Source of the DNA: an uncultured Clostridia bacterium
GTDB lineage: Bacteria > Bacillota > Clostridia > TANB77 > CAG-508
DNA length: 35,935 nt
Reading direction: 5' to 3'
Assembly (NCBI GenBank): GCA_948528155.1
Contig: CAOSZT010000004.1
Span: 1 to 35,935, forward strand
In this document: positions 34,401-35,935 of the stretch, piece after piece
How positions within the stretch are numbered: the first letter of the stretch is position 1
How the letters are laid out: every line of letters starts with the position of its first letter
Made by a program: the position numbers and the translations under genes
Notes under the pieces: model-generated
Databases searched by the model: none
Told to the model about the DNA's origin: nothing
What the model saw: only the letters and a program-made list of their open reading frames with translations

Positions 34401-35509
34401 CAGTACAATTGACAACAGATTCTAATGGTGAAGTACAAATTGAATTAGAAGCAGGAACATATCAATATAAAGAAGAAAAAGCACCAGATGGATATAAATT
34501 AAATGATACATTCTATAAATTTACTGTTACAGAAACAGGTGATGTGATTTTTGAGGACAATACACATGGAATTATTTATAATGAGAAAATTTATGGATAT
34601 ATAGTACTTAAAAAATATGAAAAAGATACAACTAAAGGATTACAAGGTGCAGTAATTGCAATTTATGATGAAAATGGAAATCCAGTTTTAGATGGTGATG
34701 GAAATCCTTTTACAGTAACAACAAATGCAGATGGTGAAACTCGTTTTGCACTAGTGCCTGGAGTTTATCAATATAAGGAGATAAAAGCTCCAAATGGATA
34801 TATATTACAAGATATAGTTTATAAGTTTGTGGTTTCTGAGAATGGAGATGTAACTTTTGTTGAAAATGCAGATGGTGTAAATTTGAATGGAATTATTTAT
34901 AATGAAAAAATGGATATTTATGTGCCTGTATTGATACGAAAATATGAGACTGGAACAAGTAAGGGGCTACAAGGTGCAGTAATTGGAATTTATGATCAAA
35001 ATGGTAATGAACTTTTAGATGATGAAGGAAATGCTATAAAGTTGACTACAGATGTAAATGGTGAGGCTAAGATTGAATTGGGTGTAGGAATTTATCAGTA
35101 TAAAGAGGAAAAGGCTCCAAGTGGATATAAATTAAATGATGTAATGTATAAATTTACAGTTACAGAAGCTGGTGAGGTTGTGTTTGAGAATGATACACAT
35201 GGAATTATTTATAATGATAAAATAAAAGATGAAACTCCTGATCCAGATGATAATAATGTTGTAGAGCCTGATAATAATACTGTTGTTGATGATAATACTA
35301 CAGGTAATAATATTACTATACCTAGTGAGAATAAAACTAATAGTGTTAATACTTCTAAGAATTCTGTAATTGTTAATTCTTCTTCAGATATTAAACAAGG
35401 TAAATTGCCATATTCAGGTGCTAGAATGCCTGTTATTGTAGTAGCAATAATTGTAGTTTTAGGAGGTATTTATTACGATTTGAAGTTACGAAAAAAGATG
35501 GATGATTAA
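25496..35509 (+). CDS. Giant cell-wall adhesin: GLUG repeats, concanavalin-like domain, CnaB-like tandem repeats, LPYSG anchor
   Basis: A 3337-residue surface protein. Export/anchor helix about 14-38. Residues about 55-1365 are three blocks of GLUG turns (about 25 of the GGLIGN or GGLVGY kind). Each block opens with DIDxS plus FxGxxDGxxxTIxNL, and the first two close with DTxWGxxxxxxSLPYLL; together they probably form a beta-helix. About 1376-1575 resembles a concanavalin/LamG fold. About 1580-1965 holds three divergent prealbumin-like domains. From 1970 to about 3243 are 12 CnaB-like domains of 102-109 residues. An Asp/Asn/Thr-rich wall spanner and LPYSG, helix, and KLRKKMDD tail end the protein. 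Each repeat keeps a Lys in its first strand, a Glu before APxGY and an Asn (Asp in one) in GIIYNE, the triad of isopeptide-locked CnaB folds. Adhesin function is inferred; M26-type peptidase motifs are not seen. Confidence 0.9.
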   Translation: MENIRNFVLKNKYRLLLFSFGLLLVLIIFFGCMGIFKSQNISKTGEGSAKAADTTVPEGYIPISSVSDFDKIREDLSGKYFLTTDIDMSGVQFDVIGQTANESFKGIFDGNGHTIRNLSIESDNAYVGLFGYINGGTVQNLIIEDISVKGTIEGTSSTLYMGALAGYVNAIIIDNVNIIGNNSVITNTENVKNYYIGGMIGNVDNNQSDKTKGNITNCSSIVNIRDVSVSSSTTSYIGGLIGNSKDTIINKSFSKSTIQSDSGVFVGGLIGNANHSAIADCYSNTNINVNTTKLNYVGGLIGFARNTNSFYGSGMTIKTSYSSGHIVVKKEGDQSDTNIGGLVGGTDGTNSSTALYRVGINNVYTTVNIDANLDISKGIVGSLIGDVKFLNMHSVYSIGNVNVESTNTGTLIGGLTGRVQSDIVEIMSKPYPTVDITKELSYWVPETTKIPVHNTTSGEHRTIQEMLYKNNYSDWKDFDTMWGMKPNKGSLPYLLSLGPNDEILEENIDYIKFEGEGTENNPFIIDNTDKFNILSSFSGKGYYKLANDIDASSLKDFYFVGTKGIPFTGVFDGNGCTIRNLSLEFEDIYVGMFGYISGGTVKNLTLDNVNVTSTYSKEILHVGGLAGYITEGAIIENVNITGNSVIIETENGNTSYVGGLVGFSGLDSVIKQSSTSGNVNTKATRLKYAGGLVGYISSSTIENSNSNVQVLNDSQSSTSCNLGGLIGGASKGIVSNCNSSGAIINNSTDIAQIFIGGLIGDVTGVSNITSSYSNSSIVSKSGGYIGGLLGRLSGGKVSECYSNADINLNTKHINYTGGLIGSVITSNVTIEKSYSKGNIVVVKSEGTTANYIGGLIGSSGAIARNVYSTVDIETSLGSTTSNIGSLIGYSTGNIINGYSVGKLNVDLKHSNTYIGGLVGKGTGTSTNSYWAMDITGVGVSAGASDNGRRIEEMFNKDNYTDWEFDTIWGIKENGESLPYLLCSGIIDEVLEDNFSYLTYKGSGTEQDPYIVETLEQLKEINLFNGSKYFKLANNIDASGVSDFYTIGRDGKNFSGKLDGDNNTISNLTINSNDDYVALFRENEGTIKNLKLSNITVNSNYAGATAYVGGLVADNKGIIQNVEIDGNINNVANVTNLHIGQIVGYNTGLVLDSKTNGVVNNTGTVINLFMGQVVGSNDNMVVKVHNTGTLKNTGTVTTAYIGGIVGKNNTYSLIKLCSNEGNIEVSEIATLKEGGIAGSSAKRILDSYSKGTVSISARTARIGGIVGENTGSVINTYSVDSIQKTVTSTTVLGGITGYNSGTGVVVTSSYWNIEGIEEQTGKGTLKTLEELQQQSTFENWDFDNIWSIGNGNISRTVGVTNSPVFNEKLENYFYNDGFWEWHSSYETTGTYKGEHIFIDRDKIGFYGYNSKDFLYKDNGENASNEKTFRFAIDETKANHTALDGAGLLFDANRVDDKLSGYVLLIRKDKICIYRLDNVDINEFEKTSGKTIEDYAGQPIASCDKTLISTSIHNLVVETSPTRVTVVDNGEQIFDVNLDSSKHAGGDYALITSYSKSTTGTSEVYFMLDEIDVGYTVPVYKVDEYNRPLPGVKFEIKNEADEVVKEGLTDEKGIFYIEDLEKGRYTLQEVQTIFGYALVTEIYDFNLATDGKAYDVNTNKEIKYFRIRNVPINFYFYVYDKDGNGIPGRHYYLYDSDGKIVCDSDGNPRVFTSDSTGKVYFDGIDSGRYTYKPAGGGNGYVPNGNGYGVTIDKDGTVTFDGNSNGNIIEDGIKGTVEIGNSGNVSDVIYGVYDKDGNPILDADGNPIKITTGEDGKCEVDLGPGDYTIKEESVPDGYKPGDNTIDVTVKGDGSVEYEGETGGIIEIEKIVGIIGIEHKDSETNGGISGSIFGVYDKDGNPVTDENGDPIKIITGEDGTGKIELEPGDYDIIPEEFPDGYEIDNNKIGVSVKEDGSVEYDGDTTISTIRKATVTIKKCEKNTTIGLQGAEIAIYDENGNPILDSEGNPIRLITDENGEVHVTLRSGTYKFQEITAPDGYVLNNTMYKFTVSSTGKVTFIANEDGINSEGIIYNERVYGEVTIYKYLINTTIGLEGAEIAIYDDKGNAILGSDGNPFTVITNANGVVRFRITPGTYQFQEIVAPDGYNINSTMYKFTVSNSGEVSFIVNADGVNSNGIIYNERKEGYGLVTIKKYETGTTNGLQGAEFGIYDEDGNPVLDKDGNHMIITTNENGDAQVSLEPGTYQFKEENAPYGYKKDDTMYKFVVAKDGSVQFVENADGVNSEGIIYNERVYGEVIIYKYLINTTIGLEGAQIAIYDDKGNAILDSDGNPFRVTTNANGIVKFKITPGTYQFQEVTAPDGYEINGTMYKFTVSNSGEVSFVVNADGVNSNGIIYDERKEGYGLVTIKKYETGTTIGLEGAVIKIYDENGREILDDDGKPLKLTTNAEGNAQISLEPGIYHFREIQAPAGYKINNTMYKFVVNDDGSVEFVANADGINSNGIIYNEKIEVFGNVVIIKREKGTEIGLKGAVIGIYDENGNPILDSDGNPARFTTDDNGRIEFQITSGIYQFKEEVAPDGYILNDIMYKFKVSENGTVTFIDNVDGVNSNGIIYNERVYGEVIIYKYLTGTTIGIEGAVIGIYDENGNAILDSAGKPLQFETDENGQVKFQILPGTYQFKEVVAPAGYILNDTLYKFTVSNNGVVTFVPNVDGINSNGIIYNDKIEGFAQVIIKKYEKDTNIGLAGAIIGIYDEDGNPLKDNDGNIIKLETNENGKVQIALPIGIYQFKEIKAPYGYDLNDTMYKFEISKDGTVTFIDNNGIIYNELLEGYTHIILKKYEKDTTKGLAGAIIGIYDNSGNPILDEQQKPIKLTTDQNGEVKLILGPGTYQYKEEKAPDGYVLNDTVYRFVISEDGIVTFIDNTHGIIYNEKVKVYGHVLIKKYEKDTTIGLAGAVIGIYDEQGNPIIDSDGNAVQLTTDSNGEVQIELEAGTYQYKEEKAPDGYKLNDTFYKFTVTETGDVIFEDNTHGIIYNEKIYGYIVLKKYEKDTTKGLQGAVIAIYDENGNPVLDGDGNPFTVTTNADGETRFALVPGVYQYKEIKAPNGYILQDIVYKFVVSENGDVTFVENADGVNLNGIIYNEKMDIYVPVLIRKYETGTSKGLQGAVIGIYDQNGNELLDDEGNAIKLTTDVNGEAKIELGVGIYQYKEEKAPSGYKLNDVMYKFTVTEAGEVVFENDTHGIIYNDKIKDETPDPDDNNVVEPDNNTVVDDNTTGNNITIPSENKTNSVNTSKNSVIVNSSSDIKQGKLPYSGARMPVIVVAIIVVLGGIYYDLKLRKKMDD
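25660..29560 (+). repeat. Three blocks of GLUG-type repeats
   Basis: About 25 short turns with the GG-(L/M/I)-(I/V/A/L)-G core, spaced 30-60 residues apart. They are grouped in three blocks that begin near 25670, 27045 and 28500, each with a DGxxxTIxNLxxE-like lead. Blocks 1 and 2 are most alike. Block 3 is divergent (GQIVG, GGIVG). Such repeats are known from large bacterial adhesins and M26-type IgA peptidases, where they build a right-handed beta-helix. Confidence 0.8.
31403..35225 (+). repeat. Twelve tandem CnaB-like domain repeats
   Basis: Units start at 31403, 31724, 32051, 32372, 32699, 33026, 33347, 33674, 33983, 34295, 34601 and 34928. The first eight are 321-327 bp; later ones are mostly shorter (306-312 bp) because they lack part of the NADGVNSN loop, which unit 11 (34601) retains. 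Consensus landmarks: KKYExxTTxGLxGA, IYDENGNPILDSDGNP, GTYQFKE, APDGY, LNDTMYKF and GIIYNE. Confidence 0.9.
31724..32698 (+). repeat. 648-bp higher-order duplication of two CnaB-like units
   Basis: Units at 31724+32051 recur as 32372+32699, offset exactly 648 bp. The first pair of units (31724-32050 and 32372-32698) agrees at roughly nine positions in ten by eye, including long identical runs around TATAAGTATTTGATAAATAC. This points to a recent two-domain duplication in frame. Confidence 0.8.
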
Positions 35510-35543
35510 ATAGTATTTAGATACTGATAAAATTATGTGAATA

Positions 35544-35580
35544 AATAAACTCATGCTTATGGCATGGGTTTATTTTATTA
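35544..35580 (+). terminator. Intrinsic terminator after the giant adhesin gene
   Basis: AATAAACTCATGC (35544-35556) pairs with GCATGGGTTTATT (35562-35574) with one G-U wobble and a 5-nt loop, then TTATT. It lies 35 nt after the adhesin stop. It could instead belong to the left end of the IS200-type element that follows. Confidence 0.65.
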
Positions 35581-35593
35581 ACATTAAAGTAAA

Positions 35594-35612
35594 CCCCCAG
35601 CTATGCTGGGGG
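35594..35612. mobile_element. Hairpin near the left end of an IS200/IS605-type element
   Basis: CCCCCAGC, TAT and GCTGGGGG form a perfect 8-bp GC-rich stem, striking in such an AT-rich region. IS200-family elements have subterminal hairpins that TnpA recognises at their ends, and some also block read-through transcription. Its position 110 nt before tnpA fits a left-end hairpin. Confidence 0.65.
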
Positions 35613-35650
35613 CATTATAAAACTTATAGTTATGCACAGAGTAACAAAAT

Positions 35651-35718
35651 ACCAACTCAAACATGATATAATATTTAAAGTTTGACAGCTAAAATATAAA
35701 ATCATGAAAGGAGTTGGT
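35651..35718 (+). promoter_or_regulatory. tnpA leader hairpin that can sequester the ribosome site
   Basis: ACCAACTC (35651-35658) pairs with GAGTTGGT (35711-35718), and CATGAT (35662-35667) with ATCATG (35701-35706). The tnpA Shine-Dalgarno AAAGGAG (35707-35713) lies in the 3' arm and internal loop. IS200-type transposases are known to be repressed by such SD-masking stems. Confidence 0.65.
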
Positions 35719-35721
35719 TGT

Positions 35722-35935
35722 ATGAAAAGTTCATACACAGAAAGTTTAGCACATACAACATGGGAATGCAAGTATCATATTGTGTTTGCACCAAAATTTA
35801 GGAGAAAAGAAATATATGGAACATTAAAAAGGGAAATAGGAATGATATTAAGGGAATTATGTAGAAGGAAAGAAGTAGAGATAATAGAAGCAGAAGCGTG
35901 TCCAGACCATATACATATGTATGTAAGCGTGCCAC
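35722..35935 (+). CDS. tnpA: IS200/IS605-type transposase TnpA (partial, cut by window end)
   Basis: The first 71 residues of a Y1 HUH single-strand transposase. ATG 35722 follows AAAGGAG. The start MKSSYTESLAHTTWECKYH, then IVFAPKFRRK is the family's first beta strand. The metal-binding HUH motif is present as H63-I-H65 in CPDHIHMYVSV. The catalytic tyrosine would lie beyond the window, so activity cannot be judged. The frame is open to the last base. Such elements transpose as circular single strands without target duplication. Confidence 0.93.
   Translation, partial: MKSSYTESLAHTTWECKYHIVFAPKFRRKEIYGTLKREIGMILRELCRRKEVEIIEAEACPDHIHMYVSVP

Overview
The window is a low-GC (AT-rich by eye throughout), Gram-positive, spore-former-type chromosome segment. 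It carries DUF4321-radC-mreBCD-PBP2-minC, a spoIIE phosphatase gene, a class B sortase and several sortase-anchored surface proteins, with frequent TTG starts and strong AGGAGG-type ribosome sites. I read it as Bacillota, class Clostridia, probably an uncultured gut-type lineage. No finer placement is supportable from the sequence alone.

Layout. (1) 1-6792 is a co-directional cell-shape and division block: a small membrane protein, radC, mreB, mreC, mreD, a class B penicillin-binding protein of the PBP2 type, and minC. A consensus-like promoter with a perfect palindrome over its -35 box lies upstream. (2) 6826-8498 is a small accessory patch: two convergent, translationally coupled minus-strand genes for Asn-rich proteins, then the 3' part of an Rpn/PD-(D/E)XK-type gene that has lost its catalytic N terminus and carries ten 12-bp tandem repeats. 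(3) 8803-22399 is a surface-protein locus: a 1664-residue DUF11-like adhesin; a 1601-residue protein with a predicted internal-thioester (TQXA/TED) head and CnaB and SdrD-B-like stalk domains; a divergent gene for a pilin-like protein with a duplicated beta-rich domain; a surface-anchored thioredoxin-like protein ending in NPQTLD; and a class B sortase. (4) spoIIE (22772-25204). (5) 25496-35509 is a single 3337-residue adhesin: an anchor, about 25 GLUG turns, a concanavalin-like domain, at least 12 tandem CnaB-like domains and an LPYSG anchor. (6) The right edge cuts an IS200/IS605-type tnpA that has a hairpin at its left end and a leader able to sequester its ribosome site.

How it may work together (inference): the four cell-wall-anchored proteins form a surface-display set. 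One has a covalent-bonding thioester head, two have CnaB stalks likely locked by isopeptide bonds, and an anchored thioredoxin-fold protein could service cysteines that are unusually present in these ectodomains. The sortase beside the NPQTLD protein is probably its cognate enzyme. The LPYSG, TPSTG and IKTG tails of the others suggest further sortases elsewhere. The locus sits between core genes (minC on one side, spoIIE inside), which is consistent with accessory surface genes inserted into a conserved chromosomal backbone.
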